Positions 15,281 through 24,263 of a DNA stretch of 36,172 bases are shown here, piece by piece. Origin of the DNA: Lachnospiraceae bacterium UBA4260 (GTDB taxonomy: Bacteria; Bacillota; Clostridia; Lachnospirales; Lachnospiraceae); NCBI GenBank assembly GCA_002395235.1, contig DGWK01000039.1, positions 1 through 36,172 of the forward strand, read 5' to 3'. Both the position numbers and the translations under genes were made by a program. Position 1 is the first letter of the stretch, and the number at the start of each line of letters is the position of its first letter. The notes below the pieces were generated by a model. It was not told the DNA's origin. It made no database searches and was given only the letters and a program-made list of their open reading frames with translations.

Positions 15281-16438
15281 ATGAGACTGATTCATCTGGG
15301 GGATCTGCATCTCGGGAAATCACTGGTTGATTTCGACTTGATCGAAGACCAGAAATATATACTGGACCGGATCCTGGAAGCGGCCGATCAATACAAGGTC
15401 GACGGGGTCCTGATCGCGGGAGACGTCTATGACAGGGCGATCCCGAGCGAAGCGGCGACGAATCTTCTGGACTATTTCCTGAGGAATCTCGCGGAGAGAA
15501 GAGTGAAGACTTTCATGATCAGCGGCAATCACGACTCCGATGACCGGCTGGGCTACGGGAGCAGTCTGTTCGCGTCGAATCAGATCTACATAGCGGCGCA
15601 GTTTGACGGGCAGCTGTACAAGAAGACGATCATCGACGAGTACGGCGAAGTGAATATTTATCTCTTGCCTTTCGTAAAGGCCTCTCAGGTCAGGCATTTC
15701 TTTCCCGAGGAGAAGATCGAGAATTATGACGCGGCAGTCAGGACGATCCTGCAGCACGCGGATATAGATTTTGAGAAGCGAAACGTCATCGTGGCGCATC
15801 AATTTGTCGCCGGCTCAGGGAGCGATCCGGAGCTGGGCGGCTCTGAGGGCGCAGGGACCCAGAGTGTGGGTCTGGTGGAGAAGATCGGCTATGACTGTTT
15901 TGACGGATTTGACTACGCGGCGCTGGGCCACATCCATTCGCCGCAGAGTGTGGGCAGAGATGAGGTGCGCTACAGCGGCTCTCCGCTCAAGTATTCCCTG
16001 AGCGAAGTGAACAACGACAAATCGGTGCCGATGATCACACTGGGCGAGAAGGGAAAGGTCAAAATAGAGCTCTTAAAACTCAGGCCTCTGAGAGATATGC
16101 GCCATCTGAAGGGGCCGATCGAGAAGCTTCTGGATCCGGCCAATATCTCCGGGCAGGAGGACTTCATCTACGCCACACTGACCAATGAGGAGATTATAAA
16201 TGACGCCATGGGGATCATGCAGCAGGTCTACCCCAATACGGTCAGGATCGATTACGACAACTCCCACACCAGGGAGCTGGACAGGATCGATATCACGGCC
16301 GTCACGACCCAAAAATCGTTTGATGAGCTGATCGGCGATTTTTACGGAAAAATGTACGGCTATGAGATCAGCGAGGAGGAACTGCAGGTCATGAAGGAGA
16401 TCGCAAAGGAGGCGGGAGTTATCGATGAGACCGATTAA
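15281..16438 (+). CDS. sbcD: Exonuclease SbcCD, nuclease subunit D
   Basis: A 385-aa Mre11-type metallo-phosphoesterase, the nuclease of the SbcCD complex, which opens DNA hairpins and trims DNA ends. The metal ligands are visible in order: GDLHLG (7-12), GDVYDR, GNHDSDD, AHQF and GHIHSP. Two capping domains follow (about 290-385). The ATG at 15281 has AAAGGAGG about 10 nt upstream and begins the conserved strand MRLIHLGDLHLG. The stop overlaps the sbcC start by 14 nt, so the two are translated from one mRNA. Confidence 0.97.
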   Translation: MRLIHLGDLHLGKSLVDFDLIEDQKYILDRILEAADQYKVDGVLIAGDVYDRAIPSEAATNLLDYFLRNLAERRVKTFMISGNHDSDDRLGYGSSLFASNQIYIAAQFDGQLYKKTIIDEYGEVNIYLLPFVKASQVRHFFPEEKIENYDAAVRTILQHADIDFEKRNVIVAHQFVAGSGSDPELGGSEGAGTQSVGLVEKIGYDCFDGFDYAALGHIHSPQSVGRDEVRYSGSPLKYSLSEVNNDKSVPMITLGEKGKVKIELLKLRPLRDMRHLKGPIEKLLDPANISGQEDFIYATLTNEEIINDAMGIMQQVYPNTVRIDYDNSHTRELDRIDITAVTTQKSFDELIGDFYGKMYGYEISEEELQVMKEIAKEAGVIDETD

Positions 16439-19400
16439 GTTAGTGATCAGCGCTTTCGGCCCCTATGCGGGGACCATGCCGGAGATCGACTTTACACAGT
16501 TTGAGGATCGGGGCCTGTTCCTGATCTCCGGAGATACCGGGGCGGGTAAGACCACGATTTTTGACGCGATCTGTTTTGCCCTGTACGGAACGACAAGCGG
16601 GACTTACAGGGATACGAAGAACCTGAGAAGCGAATACGCCGCGGACGGGACAGAGAGCTTTGTGGATTTCTATTTCTCCCATCAGGGGAAAAACTATCAT
16701 GTATGGCGCCAGCCTGGTTATGAGCGCAAAAAACTGCGCGGGACCGGGACGGTAAGCGTCAAGGAAAAAGCCGTCCTGTATGAGGAGGACAAGGTCCCGA
16801 TCGAAGGCCTCAACAATGTAAATGCGGCCGTCATAAGGCTCCTGAACATCGATGAGAAGCAGTTCAAGCAGATCTCCATGATCGCGCAGGGAGAATTCTG
16901 GAATCTGCTGAACGCGAAAACGGAAGAGAGAACGGAGATCCTGCGCACCATCTTTCAGACAAACGGCTATAAGAACATCGAATTCAGGCTCAAGGACCGC
17001 ATGGACGAGAGCTATCGGGCCAAAATGGAGGCGCAGAGCAGCATTGTTCAATATTTTGGCGACGTGGCCGCTGATGAGACGGACGAGCGCGCGGAAGAGC
17101 TCAGAGATCTGCAGAGACGCGCGCAGAGAGCGGGAAGCGCCTGGAATCTCGCGGAAATGCTCGGTATGATCGACTCAGTCCTGGAAGCGGACCGGGAGAG
17201 AGAAGAGGTCAAAAACGGAGAGCTGACGCAGCAGACGGAAAAGCTTGACGGACTCAAGGCGGCGCTTGCTACGGCACAGGCGAATAACGGCGCTCTCGAT
17301 AAGGTCGACTCCCTGCAGAAGGAGAAAGAGGAACTGGAGGAGCGCGGTCCGCAGATGGATGCCCTCGTGCAGCTTCTCGGCAGGCAGAAAGACGCAAGAA
17401 GAAACGTCTTTCCGCTCTATGGAAACTGGAATCTCAAAGTGTCCGAGCGCAGGGAAACAGAGAAGAAAATCGCGGGCAGCAGCGCACAGCTGGATAAGGC
17501 GGCCGAAGAGGCCCGGAACGCGGAGTCTGCCCTGAGAGAGGCGCAGGGACAGAAGGAGAAGGCGGATGCACTGAGGAAAGCCGCAGATAAAATCAGCGAG
17601 GAGGAGCCTTCCTACCAGCGCAGGGACGAGCTGGCGGGAGCGCTTGAAACGCTGCGCGCAAATAAAAAGCAGCTGGACGAATACGGCGCCAGAATAGAGA
17701 AGGCGGAAAAGGACCTGGGTGAACGGATCAGGTCTTTGAAAGAGAGCGTCGAGAAGCTCGGCGACAGGCCGGAAAAGCTGGCGGAACGGTCGTCAAAAAG
17801 GGATAAGCTTCAGGAACTGCGCGGCAGAATGCACGCGATCCTGAAGGACCAGGTGCCGCTTCTGATCGGACGGCAGAAAGACCACAGAGCCAAAGGGGAA
17901 AAGTTCGCGGCAGCCCGCGACCAATATGACAAAGCGAGCGCAGAGTATCAGGGCGCGGAACGGATCCTGGAGGACTGCCGGGCGGGAATTCTCGCCCTGG
18001 GACTGCGGGAGGGCGTACCATGCCCTGTCTGCGGATCTGTGCATCATCCTTCGCCGGCTGCACTTCCCGCAAGATCCGTCACAGAGGAAGAGGTCAAGAA
18101 TCTCAAAGCCGCGGCGGATCTGCTTCGCGAAAAGAAGGACAGGGCAATGGCGGAAGCGGAGAGCGCAAGGTCCGCCTTCGAGGAAGCCGGAAGATGGCTC
18201 CGGGCCTCTGCCATCGATTGCCTGCGAAATCCGCTTCTGAATAAGGAAGAGCGGGGCAGTGAAACGTTAAAATCCGAAACGTCAGAATTCGAGACGCTTA
18301 AGTTCAAGGAACTGATGGCCGCACTCGCATCGGCAAAGCAAGCGGCGGACGAGGACTATGACCGCGTGTCCGCCGAGCTGTCCGAGCTGGACAGGGACTG
18401 CCGGAAACTGAAAAAAGACAGAGAGCTTCTGGACAAAGCCCAAGGCGAGGAAACAGACAAGCTGAAAGCCATAAAGGAAAGGTTCCTGCAGCAAAAACAG
18501 CAGAACGAAAAGGATACTGTAGAAAAAGAAACAGCCCTGGGGGCAATCGGACAGCTCCCATTCAAGGATTGGGAGAGCGCCAAAAAGAGCAGAGACGAGG
18601 CGGTCAAAGAAGCAGACGGAATCCTGAGGAAGATTGAAGAGGCGCAGAAGAAGAAAGAGACTGCCGACAAGGGAGTGGCGGCCCTAAGAGCGACGATCCT
18701 CACCTTGCAGGATAATCTGAAAGCGCAGAAGGAAGAGGAAGATAAACTGCGCGTGGCGCTGGATCAGGCGCTTTCCGAACACGGTTTTGCTTCCGATGAG
18801 GAGATGAAGACCTATGCGGTCTCCGAAAAAGAGATCGCCGCCTCGGAAAAGGTCCTGAACGACTACCGCCAGAAGGCGGAAACAAACAGGGCCCGCCTCG
18901 AAGAGGCGCAGAAAGAGGCAGAAGGCAGGGAGCGGATCGACCTGAAGGCACTTGGGGCGTCCGCAGAAGAACAAAACACACTGGTAGAGAATACCAGAAA
19001 GAATGTGACCGCGATCCGCTATCGGATTCAGACCAATGAAGAGAAGAAGGCGAATATCGCGGGGCAGCAGGCGAAATACGAGAAAGCCTGCCATCAGAAT
19101 ACAATTCATACAAGGCTTTACAATCTCGTAAGAGGGCAGACCGGAAACGGAAAGATCACGCTGGAGCAGTATATTCAGGCGTCAGGATTCGACGGGATCA
19201 TAGCGGCGGCAAACAGGCGCTTAAAGCCCATGAGCGACGGCCAGTATGAGCTGTACAGGCAGGAGGATTCCCTCGGAAAGAGGAGCAACACATTCCTGAA
19301 TCTGGAGGTTCTGGACAATTATACCGGCCACAGAAGACCTGTCGGAAATCTATCCGGCGGCGAGAGCTTCAAGGCCTCTCTGAGCCTTGCGCTGGGCCTG

Positions 19401-19646
19401 TCGGATACAGTTTCTTCGAACCTGGGAGGCATCCAGATGGACGCTCTGTTCGTGGACGAAGGATTCGGAACCCTGGACAGAAAATCCATAGATAACGCCA
19501 TGGATATTCTGGTCAACCTTTCCGGAGCCAACAAGCTGGTGGGCATCATCAGTCACCGGGAGGAACTGATGGAGAATATCCCCCAGCAGATCAAGGTGAC
19601 CAAGACTAAGAACGGCAGTGAGATTGAGATCGAGACGGGAGCATAA
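16425..19646 (+). CDS. sbcC: Exonuclease SbcCD, ATPase subunit C
   Basis: A 1073-aa Rad50-type SMC-like ATPase. Walker A GDTGAGKTT is at 36-44, long coiled coils run from about 180 to 530 and 560 to 870, the zinc hook CPVC is at 533-536, the ABC signature LSGGES is at 976-981, and Walker B ALFVDEG is at about 1007-1013. It forms the SbcCD complex with the upstream SbcD. A short low-complexity stretch (about 605-630, SET-LKSET-SEFETLK) with imperfect 16-nt DNA repeats lies in the returning coil after the hook and looks like an insertion. The overlap with sbcD and the 2-bp gap to dinB indicate an operon. Confidence 0.97.
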   Translation: MRPIKLVISAFGPYAGTMPEIDFTQFEDRGLFLISGDTGAGKTTIFDAICFALYGTTSGTYRDTKNLRSEYAADGTESFVDFYFSHQGKNYHVWRQPGYERKKLRGTGTVSVKEKAVLYEEDKVPIEGLNNVNAAVIRLLNIDEKQFKQISMIAQGEFWNLLNAKTEERTEILRTIFQTNGYKNIEFRLKDRMDESYRAKMEAQSSIVQYFGDVAADETDERAEELRDLQRRAQRAGSAWNLAEMLGMIDSVLEADREREEVKNGELTQQTEKLDGLKAALATAQANNGALDKVDSLQKEKEELEERGPQMDALVQLLGRQKDARRNVFPLYGNWNLKVSERRETEKKIAGSSAQLDKAAEEARNAESALREAQGQKEKADALRKAADKISEEEPSYQRRDELAGALETLRANKKQLDEYGARIEKAEKDLGERIRSLKESVEKLGDRPEKLAERSSKRDKLQELRGRMHAILKDQVPLLIGRQKDHRAKGEKFAAARDQYDKASAEYQGAERILEDCRAGILALGLREGVPCPVCGSVHHPSPAALPARSVTEEEVKNLKAAADLLREKKDRAMAEAESARSAFEEAGRWLRASAIDCLRNPLLNKEERGSETLKSETSEFETLKFKELMAALASAKQAADEDYDRVSAELSELDRDCRKLKKDRELLDKAQGEETDKLKAIKERFLQQKQQNEKDTVEKETALGAIGQLPFKDWESAKKSRDEAVKEADGILRKIEEAQKKKETADKGVAALRATILTLQDNLKAQKEEEDKLRVALDQALSEHGFASDEEMKTYAVSEKEIAASEKVLNDYRQKAETNRARLEEAQKEAEGRERIDLKALGASAEEQNTLVENTRKNVTAIRYRIQTNEEKKANIAGQQAKYEKACHQNTIHTRLYNLVRGQTGNGKITLEQYIQASGFDGIIAAANRRLKPMSDGQYELYRQEDSLGKRSNTFLNLEVLDNYTGHRRPVGNLSGGESFKASLSLALGLSDTVSSNLGGIQMDALFVDEGFGTLDRKSIDNAMDILVNLSGANKLVGIISHREELMENIPQQIKVTKTKNGSEIEIETGA

Positions 19647-19648
19647 TA

Positions 19649-20959
19649 ATGGACAGCTATGAGAGAACGATCTTTCATGTGGATGTGAACAGTGCCTTTC
19701 TCTCATGGTCCGCGCTGAAGATCCTGGAGGAGGACCCGGATGCAGTGGATCTGCGAACCATTCCTTCGGGAGTCGGCGGCGACGTGAAGACGCGGCACGG
19801 GATCATCACAGCGAAATCCATACCAGCCAAAAAGTACGGCGTACAGACGGGTGAACCGGTTGTCAAGGCACTTCAGAAGTGCCCGCAGCTGGTTCTGGTG
19901 CCGCCGGACTTCGAGACTTATCGGAAATATTCCCGTGCTCTGATGGAAATCCTGGCCAGATATACGCCCTTGATCCAACAGGTGTCGATCGATGAGGCCT
20001 ACATGGACCTCACGGACCGCATAGCACCGAACGACAGGGATGGCGCTCTGGCTCTTGCCGGGCAGATCCGGGCCCATGTCCGGGAGGAACTAGGGTTTAC
20101 GGTCAACGTAGGCATTTCGGTCAACAAGCTTTTGGCAAAGACGGCCAGTGATTTTGTGAAACCGGATCGGACGCACACGCTGTACCCGGAGGAAGTGCCG
20201 GCAAAGATGTGGCCGCTGTCCATCGGCACACTGCACGGCTGCGGCAAGTCCACCGCTCAGAAATTACAGCTGATTGGGATCAACACGATCGGAGATGCGG
20301 CAGCGGCGGACCTTTCGCTCCTTCAGTCTGTGCTGGGGCAAAAAAGCGGCGCCTATATCTGGAACAGCGCCAACGGGATCAGTCATTCCCGCGTTGAACC
20401 GGAGAGAGAGCAGGCCAAGAGCGTCTCTAACGAGCGTACTTTGTCGGAAGACGTCACGAGAGAGAACTATCAGACGGACGGCGTGCCTGTCATCTGCATG
20501 CTATCGGAAAAAGTGGCTTCAAGGCTGCAGAAGAGCGGGCTGACCGGGCAGACGGTCACGCTCCAGGTCAAGTCGTCGGATTTCGAGCGATATTCAAGGC
20601 AGACGTCTCTGCCGGATATGACCGACCGCGCGAAGGACATCGAAGGCGCAGCACTCTATCTGGCGGACAAACTGCTGAACGGGCCGGACGGGCTGTTCGA
20701 AGCCGGGATCTCAATAAGACTTATCGGAGTCGGCGTGTCCAGGATCAGCGAAAAGCAGATCCACCAGATGGATCTTTTCGAATGGGCGGATAGAAACGAG
20801 GAGGACGAGAAGGCTCGGAGAGCGGAGGAAGAGGAGCAGAAGGCGAAGAGCGCGCGTCAGGCCAGACTGGATGAAATGATGAACAAGGTCAATAGCCGTT
20901 ACGGCGACGGCACGCTCAAAAAGGGAAACAAGAAGGATAATAAACAAGATGGTCATTGA
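19649..20959 (+). CDS. dinB: DNA polymerase IV, Y family
   Basis: A 436-aa Y-family polymerase for translesion synthesis. Catalytic motifs are DVNSAFLSW (about 12-20, first metal Asp) and SIDEAYMDL (about 113-121, Asp-Glu pair). The finger and thumb regions, then the little-finger domain (about 255-370), follow. The last 65 residues are highly charged and basic, without an obvious beta-clamp motif except QMDLF at about 372-376, which fits a clamp-binding peptide. It starts 2 bp after sbcC, with GGGAG upstream, and its end overlaps the next gene by 11 nt. No LexA-type box was found near the operon start. Confidence 0.95.
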   Translation: MDSYERTIFHVDVNSAFLSWSALKILEEDPDAVDLRTIPSGVGGDVKTRHGIITAKSIPAKKYGVQTGEPVVKALQKCPQLVLVPPDFETYRKYSRALMEILARYTPLIQQVSIDEAYMDLTDRIAPNDRDGALALAGQIRAHVREELGFTVNVGISVNKLLAKTASDFVKPDRTHTLYPEEVPAKMWPLSIGTLHGCGKSTAQKLQLIGINTIGDAAAADLSLLQSVLGQKSGAYIWNSANGISHSRVEPEREQAKSVSNERTLSEDVTRENYQTDGVPVICMLSEKVASRLQKSGLTGQTVTLQVKSSDFERYSRQTSLPDMTDRAKDIEGAALYLADKLLNGPDGLFEAGISIRLIGVGVSRISEKQIHQMDLFEWADRNEEDEKARRAEEEEQKAKSARQARLDEMMNKVNSRYGDGTLKKGNKKDNKQDGH

Positions 20960-21443
20960 GATATGCAGTCAAAAAATCGCGCAGGAAAGAGCGGCCTCTC
21001 TGCAGGAAGACACTGCGATCATTTCCATCGTGTCACTTGATGAGAAAGATGTGGTCTTTAGCGACAGTGATAAGATCAGCGGTGTGCTCCGTCTCAAATT
21101 CAATGACCTCAAAGAGGAATGTGACGAGGATGGGATTCCCTATGGAAGACCTCTTCCAAGGTCCGGGGATTTTGAAGGCCTAAGGCGCTTTGTGGAGGAT
21201 CTTCATTGCGAAAGGCTCCTCATCCACTGCTGGGAGGGGACTTCGAGGTCTGCGGCCGTGGCGGCGGCAGTGTATGAGTTTCGCGGAAGAAAAGATACGA
21301 TGCTCACGCACAGCAGATTTGCCCCCAATCCGCTGGTGTACATTTTGGCCTGCAGTGAACTGGAAATTCGAAGGGGGAGCCTGCGCTGCAAGACAGTTCC
21401 CGAGGGAGAAGGGACCTGGAGACTGAGTGAATCGGACGCTTAA
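20949..21443 (+). CDS. Dual-specificity/tyrosine phosphatase-like protein
   Basis: A 164-aa protein with a complete CX5R phosphatase signature, HCWEGTSRS (93-101; nucleophile Cys94, Arg100), and a candidate general acid at Asp53 (FND). This is the dual-specificity/tyrosine phosphatase fold. The target is unknown: it may act on phosphoproteins or on a phosphorylated small molecule. The start overlaps the dinB end by 11 nt, so it is translationally coupled to the repair genes. A genome-repair operon ending in a tyrosine phosphatase is unusual. Confidence 0.85.
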   Translation: MVIEICSQKIAQERAASLQEDTAIISIVSLDEKDVVFSDSDKISGVLRLKFNDLKEECDEDGIPYGRPLPRSGDFEGLRRFVEDLHCERLLIHCWEGTSRSAAVAAAVYEFRGRKDTMLTHSRFAPNPLVYILACSELEIRRGSLRCKTVPEGEGTWRLSESDA

Positions 21444-21487
21444 CACATAAGAGATGAACGAAACAATATTTTTACTACAAAAACCTA

Positions 21488-21516
21488 TTGACATAGTAGG
21501 CAAATAGAAATATAAT
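21488..21516 (+). promoter_or_regulatory. Consensus promoter of the metY-cysK operon
   Basis: Perfect TTGACA (21488-21493) and TATAAT (21511-21516) boxes are spaced by 17 nt. CCTA (21484-21487) and TAGG (21497-21500) flank the -35 box as a small dyad that could bind an Rrf2/CymR-type cysteine regulator; this is inference. Transcription would start near 21523, leaving a leader of about 320 nt before metY. Confidence 0.85.
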
Positions 21517-21603
21517 GCCAATAAATCAAGTACAACAGTGCTTCACAGAAATGAAGTGCTGAAGCAACAGACGACGCAGAAGATCAATTCGGAGGCGCAC
21601 AAG

Positions 21604-21684
21604 ATGCAGAGCAGAATAACACGATATCAGAATATGGGTATGTGGTGTCGAATGCGATTCTCCCGGGCATGCAATATGGCCTAG
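21604..21684 (+). CDS. Met/Cys-rich leader peptide, 26 aa
   Basis: The frame starts with ATG at 21604, with GGAGG (21591-21595) 8 nt upstream, and ends at TAG (21682-21684). Methionine is at 1, 11, 13, 17 and 25, cysteine at 15 and 23, tryptophan at 14 and arginine at 4, 7, 16, 18 and 21. The middle reads NMGMWCRMRFSRAC (10-23). It sits between a consensus promoter and an intrinsic terminator, directly before the methionine/cysteine synthesis gene metY, and overlaps the antiterminator strand. It is best read as a regulatory peptide whose translation senses Met or Cys supply. It is too short for routine gene callers. Confidence 0.7.
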   Translation: MQSRITRYQNMGMWCRMRFSRACNMA

Positions 21685-21767
21685 GCGATCGGCTTTTGAG
21701 CTGCGCCTTGATCTGATACTGTGTTGAGACTCTGAAGTCCAGAGTTAAGTATTATGAATGCCAATTG

Positions 21768-21803
21768 CCCGGGAGCTGCTATGAAACTCCCGGGTTTTTG
21801 TTT
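21768..21803 (+). terminator. Intrinsic terminator in the metY leader
   Basis: CCCGGGAG (21768-21775) pairs perfectly with CTCCCGGG (21787-21794), followed by TTTTTGTTT. It lies 43 nt before the metY start, so it must be bypassed for metY expression. It competes with the antiterminator pairing to 21660-21668. Confidence 0.88.
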
Positions 21804-21845
21804 GCCCGGATCATCACAAATAATAATAAAAAGGAGATCATTACC

Positions 21846-23129
21846 ATGGCAAATTACAGATTTGAGACACTGCAGTTACACGTCGGACAGGAACAGGCGG
21901 ACCCGGCTACAGACGCACGCGCCGTGCCGATCTATCAGACCACTTCCTACGTCTTCCACAACAGTCAGCATGCGGCGGACAGATTCGGTCTTGCCGATGC
22001 AGGAAATATATACGGCAGACTTACAAACTCGACTCAGGACGTGCTGGAGAAGAGACTTGCGGCACTTGAGGGAGGAAGCGCAGCGCTGGCCCTTGCGTCC
22101 GGAGCAGCGGCGATCACATATACGATCGAAGCTCTGGCAGCGAACGGCGGACATATCGTAGCGCAGAAGACGATCTACGGCGGAAGTTTCAATCTTTTGG
22201 CACATACACTTCCTCAGTATGGAATAGAGACCACATTTGTAGACGCGCACAACCTCGCTGAAGTTGAATCGGCTATTAATGAGAATACGAGAGCGATCTA
22301 CATTGAGACACTGGGAAATCCCAACAGTGATATCCCGGATATCGACGCAATTTCAGAGATCGCGCACAAATACGGACTTCCGGTCGTGGTCGACAATACA
22401 TTCGGCACACCGTACCTGATCAGGCCGATCGAACACGGCGCGGACATCGTTGTCCATTCCGCGACCAAGTTCATCGGCGGTCACGGAACTACACTCGGAG
22501 GAATCATTGTTGAGTCCGGCAAATTCAACTGGAAGGCCAGCGGTAAGTATCCCAATATCGCGGATCCGAACCCGAGCTACCATGGGATCTCCTTCTATGA
22601 CGCAGTGGGACCGGCTGCTTTTGTGACCTATATCCGTGCGATCCTGCTCAGGGATACCGGCGCGACGATCTCACCTTTTAACGCGTTCCTTCTGCTGCAG
22701 GGAGTTGAGACGCTCTCCCTGAGACTGGACAGGCACGCGGAGAACACAGCAAAAGTTGTGGAGTTCCTGAAGAATCATCCTTCAGTCGAGAAAGTGAATC
22801 ACCCTTCGCTACCGGATCACCCGGATCACGCGCTGTATGAGAGGTATTTCCCGAACGGCGGCGCTTCGATCTTTACATTTGAGATCAAAGGCGGGAAGGA
22901 AGAAGCCTGGAAGTTTATCGATAACCTGAAGATCTTCTCTCTTTTGGCAAACGTGGCGGATGTCAAGAGCCTTGTCATTCACCCGGCTTCAACAACTCAT
23001 TCCCAGCTCTCGGAAGAGGAGCTTCTCGATCAGGGGATCAGACAGAATACGATCCGACTCTCGATCGGAACGGAGCACATAGATGATATTATCGCGGATC
23101 TGGAGAACGGTTTCGCCGCGATCGGTTGA
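21846..23129 (+). CDS. metY: O-acetylhomoserine sulfhydrylase, MetY-type
   Basis: A 427-aa PLP-dependent enzyme of the Cys/Met metabolism family, which makes homocysteine from O-acetylhomoserine and sulfide (some members also make cysteine from O-acetylserine). The PLP lysine is at 208 in VVHSATKFIGGHG. LEGGSAALALASGAAAI (phosphate-binding region, about 69-85) and YIETLGNPNSDIPD (about 140-153) are family markers. The extra segment near 240-260 (SYHGISFYDAVGP) and the length separate it from the shorter MetB/MetC. The ATG at 21846 has GGAG about 9 nt upstream. It is the first gene after the attenuator; cysK follows 78 bp later, so both are probably controlled together. Confidence 0.95.
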   Translation: MANYRFETLQLHVGQEQADPATDARAVPIYQTTSYVFHNSQHAADRFGLADAGNIYGRLTNSTQDVLEKRLAALEGGSAALALASGAAAITYTIEALAANGGHIVAQKTIYGGSFNLLAHTLPQYGIETTFVDAHNLAEVESAINENTRAIYIETLGNPNSDIPDIDAISEIAHKYGLPVVVDNTFGTPYLIRPIEHGADIVVHSATKFIGGHGTTLGGIIVESGKFNWKASGKYPNIADPNPSYHGISFYDAVGPAAFVTYIRAILLRDTGATISPFNAFLLLQGVETLSLRLDRHAENTAKVVEFLKNHPSVEKVNHPSLPDHPDHALYERYFPNGGASIFTFEIKGGKEEAWKFIDNLKIFSLLANVADVKSLVIHPASTTHSQLSEEELLDQGIRQNTIRLSIGTEHIDDIIADLENGFAAIG

Positions 23130-23207
23130 CAAAAAAATCGAAGCTGTTAATTTACTGCCTTTTGAGGCGGAGATATACTTACTGAGTCAAGCATAAAGGA
23201 GGATACA

Positions 23208-24140
23208 ATGTCTAAAATCTACAAAGGAACTCTGGGTCTGATCGGAAATACACCGCTCGTGGAAGTGGTAAACATTGAAAAAGAGCTGGGACTTGAGGCG
23301 ACGATCCTTGTAAAGCTGGAATATTTTAATCCGGCGGGAAGCGTGAAGGACCGCATTGCCAAGGCAATGATCGAGGACGCGGAAGCAAAAGGACTTCTTA
23401 AAGAAGGATCAGTCATCATTGAGCCGACATCCGGCAATACCGGAATCGGACTGGCGTCTATCGCAGCTTCAAAGGGCTACAGGATCATTCTGACAATGCC
23501 TGAGACGATGAGTGTAGAGAGAAGAAATATCCTCAAAGCTTACGGCGCGGAAATAGTCCTGACAGAAGGCGCAAAGGGAATGAAGGGCGCGATCGCCAAA
23601 GCGGATGAGCTGGCAGCGGAGATCCCCGGCAGCTTTATTCCCGGACAGTTTGTTAACCCTGCCAACCCTGCCGTTCACAAGGCAACTACCGGACCTGAGA
23701 TCTGGAATGATACGGATGGAAACGTCGACATTTTCATTGCCGGCGTAGGAACCGGCGGAACAGTGACAGGAACAGGTGAGTATCTCAAAGAGAAGAATCC
23801 CGCGATCAAGGTCGTAGCACTCGAGCCCGAGGGATCACCGGTTCTGTCCGAAGGAAAGAGCGGATCTCATAAGATCCAGGGAATCGGCGCAGGATTTGTG
23901 CCGGACGTCCTCAACACAAAGGTTTATGATGAAGTCTTTAAGGCTCCCAATGAGGCTGCATTTGAGGCAGCTAAACTCCTTGCCCATAAAGAGGGAATCT
24001 CTGTGGGAATCTCTTCCGGCGCTGCGCTTTACGGCGCGATCGAACTCGCGAAGAGACCGGAAAACAAAGGAAAAGTAATCGTCGCGCTTCTCCCGGACAG
24101 CGGAGACCGTTATTATTCGACCGCGCTGTTCAGCGAATGA
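23208..24140 (+). CDS. cysK: Cysteine synthase A
   Basis: A 310-aa O-acetylserine sulfhydrylase, which makes cysteine from O-acetylserine and sulfide. The PLP lysine is Lys47 in NPAGSVKDRI. The substrate loop PTSGNTG is at 73-79, and the phosphate-binding loop GVGTGGTVTGTG at 179-190. Length matches CysK rather than cystathionine beta-synthase. It has AAAGGAGG about 7 nt upstream. A strong terminator follows. It forms a sulfur-assimilation unit with metY. Confidence 0.96.
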   Translation: MSKIYKGTLGLIGNTPLVEVVNIEKELGLEATILVKLEYFNPAGSVKDRIAKAMIEDAEAKGLLKEGSVIIEPTSGNTGIGLASIAASKGYRIILTMPETMSVERRNILKAYGAEIVLTEGAKGMKGAIAKADELAAEIPGSFIPGQFVNPANPAVHKATTGPEIWNDTDGNVDIFIAGVGTGGTVTGTGEYLKEKNPAIKVVALEPEGSPVLSEGKSGSHKIQGIGAGFVPDVLNTKVYDEVFKAPNEAAFEAAKLLAHKEGISVGISSGAALYGAIELAKRPENKGKVIVALLPDSGDRYYSTALFSE

Positions 24141-24157
24141 CCCTTCTGCAATTTCAG

Positions 24158-24205
24158 GCGCGGCGGCGGGCATTTTGCCTGCTGCCGCGCTTGACTTTTA
24201 TTTCC
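24158..24205 (+). terminator. Terminator after cysK
   Basis: A 15-bp stem with two G-T pairs (24158-24172 with 24176-24190) and a 3-nt loop is followed by a T-rich stretch (TTGACTTTTATTTC). It ends the metY-cysK transcript. Confidence 0.8.
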
Positions 24206-24263
24206 TGATCATGAGCCAACGACGGAATCTCCATTAATTAACGGGATCTGCAGTTCCTTTTTC

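Larger units (their letters stand above)
21523..21803 (+). promoter_or_regulatory. Transcription attenuator of the metY-cysK operon
   Basis: The leader contains an early hairpin (21536-21545 with 21552-21561), a ribosome binding site and 26-codon frame (21591-21684), then three competing segments: A (21660-21668, CTCCCGGGC), B (21767-21775, GCCCGGGAG) and C (21787-21794, CTCCCGGG). B with C is the terminator; A with B forms 9-10 bp and would block it. Segment A lies inside codons 19-22 of the leader frame, just after Met11, Met13, Cys15 and Met17. A ribosome stalled there would leave A free (or partly free), favouring read-through. No SAM-box or T-box consensus was found. Confidence 0.7.

Noticed and set aside
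21523..21800. SAM-I riboswitch or T-box in the metY leader
   Set aside because: I found neither the S-box core nor the T-box sequence GGTGGNACCGCG. A covariance model search (Rfam SAM, T-box) would settle it.
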